A DNA stretch of 64,000 bases. Source: Methanovulcanius yangii (GTDB lineage Archaea; Halobacteriota; Methanomicrobia; Methanomicrobiales; Methanomicrobiaceae). Shown here in pieces: positions 8,252 through 16,947 of the stretch; the first letter of the stretch is position 1, and each line of letters starts with the position of its first letter. The notes below the pieces were generated by a model. That model had not been told where the DNA came from and did no database searches. It saw only the letters and a list, made by a program, of their open reading frames with translations. The stretch spans positions 372,001-436,000 of the forward strand of contig NZ_LTBL01000001.1 in NCBI RefSeq assembly GCF_018687785.1, given 5' to 3'. A program made the position numbers and the translations under genes.

Positions 8252-9382
8252 ATGATTGTTACTGCGGATCTTCATATTCATTCTTCTTTTTCGATGGCCG
8301 TCTCACCATCGATGTCCCCTTCTGCTCTTCTTGAAGCCTGCACTATGAAGGGAATCGGGATTCTGGGAACAGGTGATGCCTCCCACCCTCTATGGAGGGA
8401 GGCGTGGAAGGACCACGTGGAAAATAATGCGGGGATAATTGTCGTACCCTCCATGGAGGTTCAGGGGGAAGGAAGAGTGCATCATCTTATTCTTGCCGAA
8501 TCGATGGAGATTGCCGAGGCAATTTCGAATCGGTTCTCTCCGTTTAGCAGGACTATTCATTCGGCGGGACGACCTCATGTTGCTTTGTCGGGTGGTGACA
8601 TTGCCCGTATTGTGCACGAGGAGGGAGGGGTGGTAGGACCGGCGCATGCATTTACTCCATGGACGGGCCTGTATGGAAAATATCCCTCACTTATGGAATG
8701 TTACCGGGGAGAAAATCCGGATTTTTTGGAGCTGGGCCTCTCGGCCGATTCATCATATGGAGCCGGAATACCGGAACTGGCCAATATTCCCTTTTTATCC
8801 AGTTCAGATGCGCACAGTCCCTCTCCTCTGAAGGTTGGACGGGAATTTACCCGGCTTGCCATCAAAAAAGGGAGTGCTGCTGCAGTGATCGAAGCGGTAT
8901 GCCGTGGAGAGATTCTTCTCAATGCTGGTTTCTTCCCGGAGGAAGGTAAATACAACCGGACTGCCTGTCCCGCCTGTTATCGACAGTATACTGTCTCTGG
9001 GGCGGAGATGAACGGCTGGAGGTGCCCGCATGACGGTGGAGTGATTAAGATGGGAGTGCGTGACCTGGCGGCGCAGATGAGCACCGGACCGGTGAGTCCC
9101 CGCCCTCCATATCTTCATACAATTCCGCTGGGTGAGATCATCCAGCATGTTCTCGGAACATCATCCCCCAATACCATGAAATGTCAGGCGCTCTACGCCG
9201 AACTTATTGCCTGTTTTGGGTGTGAAATTGCTGTTCTCACCGATGCGGCACCAGAGGAGATAGCCGGAGTACATTCCGGTGTGGCTGCAGCGATTGAAGA
9301 TTTTCGGACTGGAAGCATCATCCTTTACCCCGGTGGTGGAGGGAAATACGGTACATTTGCACTGCAATCGGTTAAGACCTGA
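8252..9382 (+). CDS. EndoQ-like PHP-domain endonuclease (TIGR00375 family)
   Basis: The 376-residue protein has an N-terminal PHP metal-dependent phosphoesterase domain, with ADLHIHSSFS at residues 4-13 giving the His-x-His metal site. GTGDASHPLW and SSDAHSP supply more ligands. A zinc-finger-like segment follows (CPACYRQY ... CPHDGG near residue 240). This is the arrangement of archaeal endonuclease Q, which nicks DNA 5' of deaminated bases; specificity here is inferred from family. It is the last gene of the elp3-priS-GINS-ribosomal run, 6 bp after the PAC2 gene. Confidence 0.85.
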   Translation: MIVTADLHIHSSFSMAVSPSMSPSALLEACTMKGIGILGTGDASHPLWREAWKDHVENNAGIIVVPSMEVQGEGRVHHLILAESMEIAEAISNRFSPFSRTIHSAGRPHVALSGGDIARIVHEEGGVVGPAHAFTPWTGLYGKYPSLMECYRGENPDFLELGLSADSSYGAGIPELANIPFLSSSDAHSPSPLKVGREFTRLAIKKGSAAAVIEAVCRGEILLNAGFFPEEGKYNRTACPACYRQYTVSGAEMNGWRCPHDGGVIKMGVRDLAAQMSTGPVSPRPPYLHTIPLGEIIQHVLGTSSPNTMKCQALYAELIACFGCEIAVLTDAAPEEIAGVHSGVAAAIEDFRTGSIILYPGGGGKYGTFALQSVKT

Positions 9383-9761
9383 TTATTCACTCCTGTTCTT
9401 TTTGTTTACCTATGTTCGCAGAGTTACAAAGATTCTGAAAAATAAAAGGTAAAACGCCGGGGGATTCGACCGTGATCTCAACCGAACCGTCTCTTCCTCC
9501 ATCTTCTTTTTCCATTGTGAATGAGAGGGATTCCATTTATGGGATTTGGCTCAGATTCCTTTTCTATTCCAAACAACATACCAATAGATAAGGATATTAT
9601 TTTGCGTTGCCCAAATCCACATTTTTTTTTGATTTTATGGAATTGTCTGGGGCCATGATGATGATTTTTTAAAATGAGTGCGCAGGAAATAAAAATTCTT
9701 GAACAAAATGCCCCCGGAGAACAGGAAAAACTCCGTGAGTTAGGAAATATTTTTGGACGTT
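9383..9761. other. Intergenic region of 379 bp without a convincing gene
   Basis: This AT-rich stretch separates the EndoQ-like gene from the ferredoxin gene. I see no RNA fold or long frame. The only candidate is a 33-codon frame at 9674-9775, listed separately. The region probably carries the promoter of the ferredoxin/geranylgeranyl reductase pair. Confidence 0.5.
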
Positions 9762-9775
9762 ATGCACATACCTAA
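9674..9775 (+). CDS. Possible small ORF upstream of ferredoxin
   Basis: This 33-codon frame starts ATG at 9674 and encodes a charged peptide (MSAQEIKILEQNAPGEQEKL, then [13 protein letters not shown]). It overlaps the first codons of the ferredoxin in another frame. There is no clear ribosome-binding site, and it matches no family I know. It may be chance, an upstream leader peptide or a small helical protein. Confidence 0.2.
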   Translation: MSAQEIKILEQNAPGEQEKLRELGNIFGRYAHT

Positions 9776-9965
9776 CTTGATGCTTTCAATTCGCAGGGAA
9801 ATCTGTGGATACTGTGGTGCCTGCGTCTCAGTCTGCCCTGAAGGGGCTCTAGAACTTGTTGACGCATACCTCACGGTAGATGCGGATCGGTGCCGCGACT
9901 GTGGAATCTGTGCAAGGGTCTGTCCCCTTGGTGCACTGGAGGTGGCGGATGAACGATCACTATGA
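9762..9965 (+). CDS. 2[4Fe-4S] ferredoxin (partner of geranylgeranyl reductase)
   Basis: This protein of about 67 residues carries two canonical clusters: [14 protein letters not shown] and [14 protein letters not shown]. The start is uncertain: ATG 9762, ATG 9780 ([13 protein letters not shown]) or TTG 9753 are possible, and none has a strong ribosome-binding site. The next gene starts 17 nt before this one ends. In Methanosarcina acetivorans an adjacent ferredoxin supplies electrons to geranylgeranyl reductase (established knowledge), and the tight overlap here implies the same partnership. Confidence 0.9.
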   Translation: MHIPNLMLSIRREICGYCGACVSVCPEGALELVDAYLTVDADRCRDCGICARVCPLGALEVADERSL

Positions 9966-11142
9966 TGTTCTGATAATCGGTGGAGGACCCGGCGGGGCGA
10001 TGGCTGGAAAGGCAGTCGCAGAAGCAGGTCTCTCATGCTGTATTATTGAAAAGCGACCGGCCATAGGTACTCCTGTACGCTGTGCGGAAGGAGTTGGTCA
10101 GGAAATTTATGATTTTATTGACCTTGATCCAAAATGGGTCTCCGCCAAAATACAGGGTGCAGAACTCGTCGCACCCAATGGTCAGGTCATACAACTAAGT
10201 TCAGAAATGGCTGGCAATGAAGTCGGATATGTCCTGGACAGAAAGATGTTTGACCGCGAACTCATATGGAGAGCGGCGAATGCAGGGTGTGAAGTATATG
10301 TCAAGACACGTGCAGTTGACGCCATTGTTGAAAATGGTGTGGTGAAGGGCGCCAAGGTTGAATATGCAGGGAAAATACGGAATATTACAGCGAAAATTGT
10401 TATTGCTGCCGACGGCGTAGAATCAAAATTTGCACGGTGGTGCGGGATCGATACGGTAGTACCGATGGCCGAACTGGAAACCTGTGTCCAGTATCTGATG
10501 ACTGATATCGATATTCAGCCGGGAGTGAATGTATTTTATATGGGCAATGAGGTAGCACCCGAAGGATATGTATGGATATTTGCCAAGGGTGAACGTACTG
10601 CAAATGTTGGAATCGGTATCTCAGGAAAGAAGTGCCGTGACGGCAACCGCCCGAAGGATTACCTTGACAGATTTATTCAGGAGAAATTCCCTGACGGTAA
10701 GATCATCGAGCTGATTGTAGGCGGAGTGTCCGCATGCAGGCCGCTGACATCAACAGTCTCTGCCGGTCTTATGATCGTGGGTGATGCGGCGCGGGTGAGC
10801 GATCCGCTCACCGGTGGAGGCATCATCAATGCCATGTATACCGGAAGGCTTGCCGGGGAAGTGGCTGCAGAATGTATCAAAGAAGGAGATGTCAGCGCAG
10901 CCGCATTGAAAAAATATGATGTTCTCTGGCGCGAATCAGCGATGGGCAAGGGCCTTGAGAGAAACTATCAGATCAAGGAGATCTTCATCAGGCTCTCAGA
11001 TGATAAAATGAACTCCATTCTTGGATCGGTTCAAAAGATCGACCTTGAGAAAATCGGTACCAAGGAAATCGTAAAGGAACTGATTAAATACAATCCCTGG
11101 CTACTCAAGGAAATTAGCAGTCTGAAAAAAATATTAGGCTGA
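9949..11142 (+). CDS. Geranylgeranyl reductase (digeranylgeranylglycerophospholipid reductase)
   Basis: The 397-residue flavoprotein saturates isoprenoid double bonds of archaeal membrane lipids. The FAD-binding Rossmann motif [12 protein letters not shown] is at residues 9-20. [15 protein letters not shown] near residue 280 is the second FAD motif of this family, and RCAEGVG is a conserved active-site region. The start at 9949 ([13 protein letters not shown]) places the Rossmann fold at the N-terminus. It overlaps the ferredoxin by 17 nt, so the electron donor and enzyme are translationally coupled. The 3' end overlaps the convergent TrkA-like gene by 9 nt. Confidence 0.93.
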   Translation: MNDHYDVLIIGGGPGGAMAGKAVAEAGLSCCIIEKRPAIGTPVRCAEGVGQEIYDFIDLDPKWVSAKIQGAELVAPNGQVIQLSSEMAGNEVGYVLDRKMFDRELIWRAANAGCEVYVKTRAVDAIVENGVVKGAKVEYAGKIRNITAKIVIAADGVESKFARWCGIDTVVPMAELETCVQYLMTDIDIQPGVNVFYMGNEVAPEGYVWIFAKGERTANVGIGISGKKCRDGNRPKDYLDRFIQEKFPDGKIIELIVGGVSACRPLTSTVSAGLMIVGDAARVSDPLTGGGIINAMYTGRLAGEVAAECIKEGDVSAAALKKYDVLWRESAMGKGLERNYQIKEIFIRLSDDKMNSILGSVQKIDLEKIGTKEIVKELIKYNPWLLKEISSLKKILG

Positions 11143-11799
11143 ACTTTTCAACTGTCTGTTGAGAACTGCCAGACAGTCCTTCTCAGCCTCTTTTTTTGTG
11201 AAGACAATTATCTTGTCCCCCTCACGAATCCGGACTCTTCCGCTTGGTATGATGAGGTCCCCCTTTTCCCGCTGAATTGCGATGAAAACGAAATCCCTGA
11301 CCTCAAGCTCCTGAATTTCGTGATTAATCATTGGTGCATTTTGATCCACATCAAGCTGGAAGATTGTTCCACCCGGGATTGAAGCTATCTGGTGCAAATC
11401 GGTGTTTTCCGACCAGTAGTAGAGTCGGTTTGCCACAAGCTCATCCGGGTTTTCGCTGATATGAACACCGACTTCCTGGAAGAAGTCGGAATGTTCCTTC
11501 TGGTTGACAATCGATACAACATTCGGAACGTTGAATTTCTTTGCAAGCCAGCATGCCATTAGGTTGACCGCATCATCACTTGTCGTCGCAACAAGAGCAT
11601 GTGCCCTGTCAATTCCCGCATCTTCGAGAATTGATTTATCTGTGGCATTGCCGTTTATCGCCATGACATCATAATGTTCGATAACTTCATTGCATCTGTC
11701 TTCGTCCTGATCGATAACGACTACTGAGTCACCATGTTCAACAGATATTGCTGCAAGGTTCCGGCCGATTCCTCCCAGCCCAATGATGATGATAAACAT
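11134..11799 (-). CDS. TrkA family potassium channel/transporter regulatory protein
   Basis: The 221-residue protein has a TrkA-N (RCK) domain with the nucleotide-binding motif [12 protein letters not shown] and the acidic residue in [12 protein letters not shown] TrkA-C domain fills the last ~80 residues ([20 protein letters not shown] ... [12 protein letters not shown]). These proteins gate K+ channels or Trk transporters in response to nucleotides. No transporter subunit is adjacent, so its partner is elsewhere. It is divergent from RNase HII and convergent with geranylgeranyl reductase. Confidence 0.92.
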   Translation of the reverse strand: MFIIIIGLGGIGRNLAAISVEHGDSVVVIDQDEDRCNEVIEHYDVMAINGNATDKSILEDAGIDRAHALVATTSDDAVNLMACWLAKKFNVPNVVSIVNQKEHSDFFQEVGVHISENPDELVANRLYYWSENTDLHQIASIPGGTIFQLDVDQNAPMINHEIQELEVRDFVFIAIQREKGDLIIPSGRVRIREGDKIIVFTKKEAEKDCLAVLNRQLKSSA

Positions 11800-11845
11800 T
11801 CATTGGGTTTTCGACACCATGTATTGATATAGATTGTGAAATGTA

Positions 11846-12502
11846 GTGAGGATAAACGTGATTTGCGGGATAGATGAAGCGGGGAAAGGGTCTGTTCTTG
11901 GCCCTATGGTCATTGCAGGGGTCATGGTAGGGGACTCCGATGAATGCGAGGGTCTTGGGCTGATGGATTCGAAGCTCCTCTCAAAAAAGCGGAGGGAAGA
12001 ACTCTATGACACAATCAATGCAACATTTGTGACGGCGGTCCGTGTCATAGATGCAAAGGAAATTGATCATATGCGCATCGAATTGAAAATGGGGATGAAT
12101 ACTATCGTGGCGACGGCACATGCCTCTGTAATCGATGAGCTTGGTGCACAGACGGCCTTCGTTGATGCTTGCGATGTGAATGCCGGCCGATATGGAGAAA
12201 CGGTTGGGTGTCTCCTCCGGACGCCGGCTACCATTATCTCTGAGCACAAGGCGGACACCAGATTTCCTGTTGTCAGTGCAGCATCTATCGTGGCCAAAGT
12301 AACACGCGATCGGATTATCGATTCTCTTCGGGAGGAATACGGGGGGATCGGCAGTGGTTATCCCTCTGACAAAATCACCATTGATTTTCTGGAGTCATGG
12401 ATTGTGGAGAATGGCAGGGCTCCTGTCATAGCGAGGCATTCCTGGAGGACCGTATCTGATATTTCCGCGCGCCTGTCCCAGTCCAGTCTGTTCGATTTTT
12501 AG
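11846..12502 (+). CDS. rnhB: Ribonuclease HII
   Basis: The 218-residue enzyme cleaves RNA in RNA/DNA hybrids. CGIDEAGKGSVLGPMVIAG near residue 7 provides the first two acidic catalytic residues. DSKLLSKKRREEL and FPVVSAASIVAKVTRDR are further family blocks; FVDACDV carries another catalytic Asp. GTG 11846 is used; a second GTG at 11858 would start four residues later, just before CGIDEAG. A second RNase H, of the HI type, occurs as part of a fusion at 58084-59043. Confidence 0.95.
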   Translation: MRINVICGIDEAGKGSVLGPMVIAGVMVGDSDECEGLGLMDSKLLSKKRREELYDTINATFVTAVRVIDAKEIDHMRIELKMGMNTIVATAHASVIDELGAQTAFVDACDVNAGRYGETVGCLLRTPATIISEHKADTRFPVVSAASIVAKVTRDRIIDSLREEYGGIGSGYPSDKITIDFLESWIVENGRAPVIARHSWRTVSDISARLSQSSLFDF

Positions 12503-12558
12503 GATGTATACCCCCGTCCTCATGGTTTATCTGGACTGCGGGCTAAGATTATTACTGG

Positions 12559-13860
12559 ATGGATTGGCTCGTTGTTGCAATATTTTCTATTGCTGTGTAT
12601 GCTCTAATTGCCGGATACATCAAATACAACAATCTGTGGAAGGAACATATCACATTTTATGGGCCGATTCTTGCATTAAAGACGGACAGGGTTGGATTTT
12701 TCGATAAATTTCGGTCATATTCCGGATTTTTACGGATATATGGGACATTTGGGGCCATTCTCGTTGTTGTCATATCAGTGATAATGTCTCTTATTCTGAT
12801 CCTGGGCTTCTATCAGACGATACAGTCCCCTCCTGCTCCAGAGGGTATCTACGAAATTCAGAATATTCTCGCAATTCCCGGTGTAAATGAATTTATCCCA
12901 CTTACCATCGCTGTTTTAATCGGCCTTTTCCTCACAATGGTTGTCCATGAATTTGGTCACGCAATACTGTGCAGGGTAGAGGATATCAGAGTAAAAAGCA
13001 CTGGCATCCTCTTTGTCGTGGTACCCTTTGGGGCATTTGTTGAACCTGATGAAGAGGATGTCGAAAAGGCTTCACGGAGATCCAAAATCAGGATGTACGG
13101 TGCAGGGATAGTAAACAACCTGGTTGTCGCCGGAATCTGTCTTGTTATCTTAATTCTGCTTCTGGGAATGGCAACCCCGAATTCGGTTCCGATGATTTAC
13201 GGAGTCTACAAGGACTATCCTGCAGAAATCTCGGGGGTACCCCCTGATTCGGTGATAACTGCGATAAACGGAGTATCTGTTGAATCTGTCAATGAAATTG
13301 GCAGTATCCTCAAAAAAACGGCCCCCGGAGAGAAAATCATGATGGAGGTGGCATACCAGGGTGAAACGTTCACGTATCCCATGGCACTTGCTGAATGGCC
13401 AGAGGATCTTAATCCCGGGGCAAGCTCAGGATTCATGGGGATATCTTACTATACACCGTCTGCCACGAAAGAAGTGTTCGAACAGTATGTCATCAGTCCG
13501 GTCGGCCCGCTGTTTCTCCTGTATCTGCCAATTAATTATGTCCTTGAAGGGGATTCACTGCAGATGGGAATCCTGGCCTTTGATACGAGTTATGCGGCGG
13601 TATGGGATGTACCGTTTAAGGGATACTGGGGTGTCGTTCAGATTGTGTTCTGGACCTTCTGGTTTAATTTGGCTGTTGGAACATTCAATGCCCTTCCGTT
13701 CATTCCGCTCGATGGGGGATACATCATGCAGGAGGGGGTAACCGGGATATTCGAACGCAGGGGAAGAGGTGATCTGGCACATTATATTGTAACTGCAATC
13801 AGCACTGCAATGATCGTCCTCATTGTCCTTCTCTTTGCAGTACCGCACATTCTGGGATGA
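12559..13860 (+). CDS. Site-2 protease family (M50) membrane metalloprotease with PDZ domain
   Basis: The 433-residue protein is an intramembrane zinc protease. An N-terminal helix is followed by a transmembrane segment near residue 70. The catalytic HEFGH motif lies near residue 131 in a hydrophobic helix. A PDZ-like domain (SGVPPDSVITAINGVSVESV) spans about residues 220-290. The second metal-ligand motif FNALPFIPLDGGYI is near residue 377, followed by a final membrane helix. Members release membrane-bound regulators; the substrate is unknown. No anti-sigma-like gene is adjacent. Confidence 0.92.
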   Translation: MDWLVVAIFSIAVYALIAGYIKYNNLWKEHITFYGPILALKTDRVGFFDKFRSYSGFLRIYGTFGAILVVVISVIMSLILILGFYQTIQSPPAPEGIYEIQNILAIPGVNEFIPLTIAVLIGLFLTMVVHEFGHAILCRVEDIRVKSTGILFVVVPFGAFVEPDEEDVEKASRRSKIRMYGAGIVNNLVVAGICLVILILLLGMATPNSVPMIYGVYKDYPAEISGVPPDSVITAINGVSVESVNEIGSILKKTAPGEKIMMEVAYQGETFTYPMALAEWPEDLNPGASSGFMGISYYTPSATKEVFEQYVISPVGPLFLLYLPINYVLEGDSLQMGILAFDTSYAAVWDVPFKGYWGVVQIVFWTFWFNLAVGTFNALPFIPLDGGYIMQEGVTGIFERRGRGDLAHYIVTAISTAMIVLIVLLFAVPHILG

Positions 13861-13939
13861 GCAATCTGTAGTTTGATTTATGTAAGTGACTGACAATATC
13901 ATATGTGAGAGTATCTCCCAAGGATATTATCACCGCCTC

Positions 13940-13978
13940 ACCGGCGCTCCGGTTGCACAAGAACCCTGAGTATCAGGG
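13940..13978 (+). other. Two tandem hairpins upstream of TPR gene
   Basis: ACCGG-CGCT-CCGGT (13940-13953) and CCCTGA-GTA-TCAGGG (13964-13978) are two perfect short hairpins, the second ending 24 nt before the next start codon. They could be the terminator of the protease gene or leader structure of the TPR gene; no T-run follows. Confidence 0.4.
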
Positions 13979-14002
13979 AGAAAATAGGGAAAGGTACGGT
14001 TC

Positions 14003-14734
14003 ATGTCTCGAATTCCGGCAAACAAGCTATATGCTCTAGGTTGGTATAACGAGGGGATCGCTCATCTCAAGATTAATGAATTTGAGGAAGCGATGCAGTT
14101 TATCAATACTGCACTGGAAGCGCTTCCGGAAAATCCGGATTTTCTTATTGGGAAAGGTGATGTCTACCTGTCCCTTGGCAATTATGAGGAAGCCTATTAT
14201 TATTACAAGCGCGCAGCCGATAATGAGCATGATAATTTCCGCGCGTGGCTTTCGATGGGAACAGCATTGATGCGCCTTGAAAACTATAATGATGCAATGG
14301 GGTGCTTTCTTCAGGCAAAGGCACTTCGAAACCATGATGGTGAGGTGTGGTTGGGAATAGGGATATGCCGACTGCACATCGGTACAACAGAAGAGGCCTC
14401 TCAGGCGTTAAAGACCGCGATTAAACTGAAACCGAATCAGCCTGCTCTCTGGTATCATCTCGCACGGATTGAAAAAGATTCGGAAAAAGCCCTTAAACTT
14501 CTCCTTCGGGGGCACCGAATGGATCCGGATAATATCGATATTCTTCTTGAACTGACACGCGTCTACATTACAATGGGTAATCCCGAAGAGGCTGGAAAAA
14601 TGCTTGAGAGGGCATATGAGATTTCCCCCAAGAATCAGAGAGTAATTGAAATGATGGAATACTACGTCCTGGAAACAACATGGAACGAGGTATTCGATAA
14701 GCCATATTTTGCAGAGGAAGAAGATCTGATTTAG
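14003..14734 (+). CDS. Tetratricopeptide repeat protein
   Basis: The 243-residue soluble protein consists almost entirely of TPR helices. Repeated patterns such as AWYNEGIAHLKINEFEEAMQ, ALPENPDFLIGKGDVYLSLG and AWLSMGTALMRLENYNDAMG recur about every 34 residues, giving six or seven repeats. Such proteins are scaffolds for protein interactions. There is no signal peptide. It stands alone between the site-2 protease and a convergent DUF89 gene, so its partner cannot be inferred. Start ATG at 14003 directly precedes the first repeat. Confidence 0.88.
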   Translation: MSRIPANKLYALGWYNEGIAHLKINEFEEAMQFINTALEALPENPDFLIGKGDVYLSLGNYEEAYYYYKRAADNEHDNFRAWLSMGTALMRLENYNDAMGCFLQAKALRNHDGEVWLGIGICRLHIGTTEEASQALKTAIKLKPNQPALWYHLARIEKDSEKALKLLLRGHRMDPDNIDILLELTRVYITMGNPEEAGKMLERAYEISPKNQRVIEMMEYYVLETTWNEVFDKPYFAEEEDLI

Positions 14735-14765
14735 GTTTTCTCTTTTCTCGTCCCGGTGCGGATGT

Positions 14766-15626
14766 TCAATTGATACGAAGAAGGGCAATCCTTGAACCTT
14801 TGGGAACTCCTATCGTATCAGCGATCGGTTGACATTTTACCGACATGAGATATGCTATTGGGCAAGGGATGGAAAATTCGGAAAATGATTCGTAATTGGC
14901 CATTCCCTTTGCAATTATGAGTGTTGCTGTCTGGAGTTCTTCCCTTAGTTCTTCGGGTGTATATGGGGGGAAGTACCCCAGTTCAGCAATTCCGGTGGTG
15001 TTCGTGAGAATTCTTGTACATTGGGGATTGATTCCCGCAAACAGGGCATCTTCCATGGTTGCATCATTGATGATGGGTGCACCCCGGACAACCACCACGA
15101 CCTCTGATCCGGTTTGTTGAAGGTAGGAAATAAGGAGATTGTCATAGACAATTTCACCACAATTATCACAAAAGTAGACAACTTTTCCCAGATATTGTTC
15201 CATTTCAGCCGTGTCATCAATACTGAGGCCCTTCGCGAATTCCATGCTGAAAAATGTTCGAAAATCCTCGGTCACTGTATGCTCTGCAGATCCATAATCA
15301 AGAGTATTGGCAATAATAGCACCAAGGCAGAGGTCCCGAAACGTTGTAAGCTGATCTTTAATTTCGTCTGCCGCCTCGAGGGCTTCCATATTATTTCTCT
15401 TCTTGAGAGAACGGTATGGATCAGAATCATTGATAATCGAATATGCGCACCTGTGAACTCTGCTTGACAGATGCGGTGCAGGTACCGGTTCGTGGCAGAT
15501 CTCTCCAAGGAGTGAACGGCATTGGTTTACTGCTTTGTCGATGATTTGCTCATCTTTGCACGAAAGGCGGCATTCAAACAGGATTCGGGACATAAGACAT
15601 TCAAAACATGTTTCAGAGAGTTGCAT
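14766..15626 (-). CDS. DUF89 family protein (damage-control phosphatase, ARMT1-like)
   Basis: This protein of about 286 residues matches the DUF89 metal-dependent phosphatase family. YFCDNCGEIVYDNLLI (near residue 155) holds the Asp-Asn metal ligands, and AKGMANYESFSE is the second conserved block. The N-terminus MQLSETCFECLMSRILFECR is Cys-rich, as usual in archaeal members. I place the start at 15626; an upstream in-frame ATG at 15662 would run into the tRNA gene. Family members hydrolyse damaged phosphometabolites; the substrate here is unknown. Confidence 0.85.
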   Translation of the reverse strand: MQLSETCFECLMSRILFECRLSCKDEQIIDKAVNQCRSLLGEICHEPVPAPHLSSRVHRCAYSIINDSDPYRSLKKRNNMEALEAADEIKDQLTTFRDLCLGAIIANTLDYGSAEHTVTEDFRTFFSMEFAKGLSIDDTAEMEQYLGKVVYFCDNCGEIVYDNLLISYLQQTGSEVVVVVRGAPIINDATMEDALFAGINPQCTRILTNTTGIAELGYFPPYTPEELREELQTATLIIAKGMANYESFSEFSIPCPIAYLMSVKCQPIADTIGVPKGSRIALLRIN

Positions 15627-15640
15627 GTGCTGACACTTCC

Positions 15641-15648
15641 AAAAAAAA
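15641..15648 (-). terminator. Oligo-T terminator of tRNA-Pro
   Basis: A run of eight T on the minus strand begins 5 nt after the tRNA 3' end, the usual archaeal intrinsic termination signal. The DUF89 start codon lies 14 nt beyond. Confidence 0.6.
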
Positions 15649-15653
15649 GTAAA

Positions 15654-15728
15654 TGGGGCCACTGCGATTCGAACGCAGGTCAGAAGACCCCCAGTCTCCT
15701 AGGATGGTCCAGGCTACCCTATGGCCCC
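15654..15728 (-). tRNA. tRNA-Pro (anticodon GGG)
   Basis: On the minus strand the acceptor GGGGCCA pairs with TGGCCCC, followed by discriminator A; CCA is not encoded. The T arm is CTGCG-TTCGAAT-CGCAG. The anticodon arm GGAGA-CTGGGGG-TCTTC gives anticodon GGG (proline). No intron is present. An A/T-rich box (ATAAATA) lies about 30-35 nt upstream. Confidence 0.95.
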
Positions 15729-15781
15729 GCCATATTAGATACGTCGATATCCTTTATTTATCTTGTCTTTTTGAATTTCAA

Positions 15782-15988
15782 TCAGAGATTTTTGTTTTTA
15801 AATTCTTCGACATTTTTTGTCAGTTGCTCAATTTCATTAGAGGTAAGGTTCATTTTTCCGCTGATTTTATCGACTTCATCCAGCAACTGGTATATTCTGG
15901 TATGCATTATCTTTACGACAAGAAGGAGGAAGACAATCACAACTCCAAAAAGGATAAGGAGTATTGCTTCAGGAGTTATCCCTATCAT
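15782..15988 (-). CDS. Small single-pass membrane protein with coiled coil
   Basis: The 68-residue protein has one hydrophobic helix (residues about 7-27, AILLILFGVVIVFLLLVVKI). A heptad-like hydrophilic helix follows (residues 30-66, RIYQLLDEVDKISGKMNLTS onward). No family is recognised. Its start overlaps the minD stop by 4 nt, so it is translated with MinD and is a plausible membrane partner of that ATPase. It resembles a minimal coiled-coil membrane adaptor in layout only. The function is unknown. Confidence 0.75.
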   Translation of the reverse strand: MIGITPEAILLILFGVVIVFLLLVVKIMHTRIYQLLDEVDKISGKMNLTSNEIEQLTKNVEEFKNKNL

Positions 15989-16776
15989 TTTTTCCCTTTG
16001 AATATCGATCGTGCAAGCCGGTCAATGAATGTTTCCTTTGACTGAATGAATTCCGTTTCATCCTTGTATGTTGTACCGGCAATATTGGCAGCGATACGCC
16101 TGTATGCCTTTGCAGCATCGGATTCCGGATATTTGATGGCAATGGGGGTCTTATAAGCGGCTGCACGTCGTGCATTAGGATCTTCTGGCACAATTCCAAT
16201 GACCTTCACCCCAAGAACCTCTTCCATCTTCTGCTTTGACACCTCGGTATTTTCCATCGTTGCCCGTGTCAGAATAGCTCCCTTCACTTTTCCTCCAACC
16301 AGTTCGGTCAGAATTTTTGTTTTCAGGGCATCCACCATTGATGAAAGTTCGGGATTAACGATAAGGATGACTTCATCAGCTATTGCAAGCGGAATTACCC
16401 CATCCCTGCTTATTCCTGCAGGGGCATCAATTAGGAGATATTCGCATTTACCAATAAGTTCACGCATCACATCCCTGAGTCGATCCGGATCAGCATTTTG
16501 AAATCCTTTCAAAGAAATTCCACTAGGAACAACTTTTACTCCGCATGGCCCCTCATAGACTGCTTCGGTAACTTTCGCCTTCCCCGCAAGCACCTCGTGG
16601 AGTGTGATCGGGACATCTTCCATCCCAAGGATGATCCCCAAATTGGCCATCCCCATATCAGCATCCATGATGTAGGTCTCTTTTCCGAGTTCAGCGAGGC
16701 ATGTTCCGAGGTTTGCTGAGGTGGTGGTTTTACCCGTACCACCTTTTCCTGACGCAATTGTATAGACTTTAACCAT
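15985..16776 (-). CDS. minD: MinD/ParA family ATPase with C-terminal amphipathic tail
   Basis: The 263-residue protein has the deviant Walker A motif SGKGGTGKTT (residues 9-18, Lys11 and Lys16) and the switch I motif DADMGMANLG. LLIDAPAGISRD is the switch II region. The last ~15 residues (ETFIDRLARSIFKGKK) form an amphipathic basic helix like the MinD membrane-targeting sequence. I chose ATG 16776 (MVKVYTIASGKGG); the upstream start adds five unneeded residues. It leads a pair with the coiled-coil membrane protein and follows two membrane/Roadblock-type genes on the same strand. Archaeal MinD paralogues serve positioning roles; the cargo here is unknown. Confidence 0.93.
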   Translation of the reverse strand: MVKVYTIASGKGGTGKTTTSANLGTCLAELGKETYIMDADMGMANLGIILGMEDVPITLHEVLAGKAKVTEAVYEGPCGVKVVPSGISLKGFQNADPDRLRDVMRELIGKCEYLLIDAPAGISRDGVIPLAIADEVILIVNPELSSMVDALKTKILTELVGGKVKGAILTRATMENTEVSKQKMEEVLGVKVIGIVPEDPNARRAAAYKTPIAIKYPESDAAKAYRRIAANIAGTTYKDETEFIQSKETFIDRLARSIFKGKK

Positions 16777-16947
16777 GAATACCTCACACAATTCCTGGAT
16801 TGTCTACATAACCATTCAGTTTATTAATATTTAATATGTGTGTTGTATTGCTTATCAAAATGCGTTGTAATATTCTTTCGAAAATTTATCGTTCTTATAA
16901 AAAATAAGGCTAAAATTTGAGAGATAATTAAAACGGTAGGTTAAATT

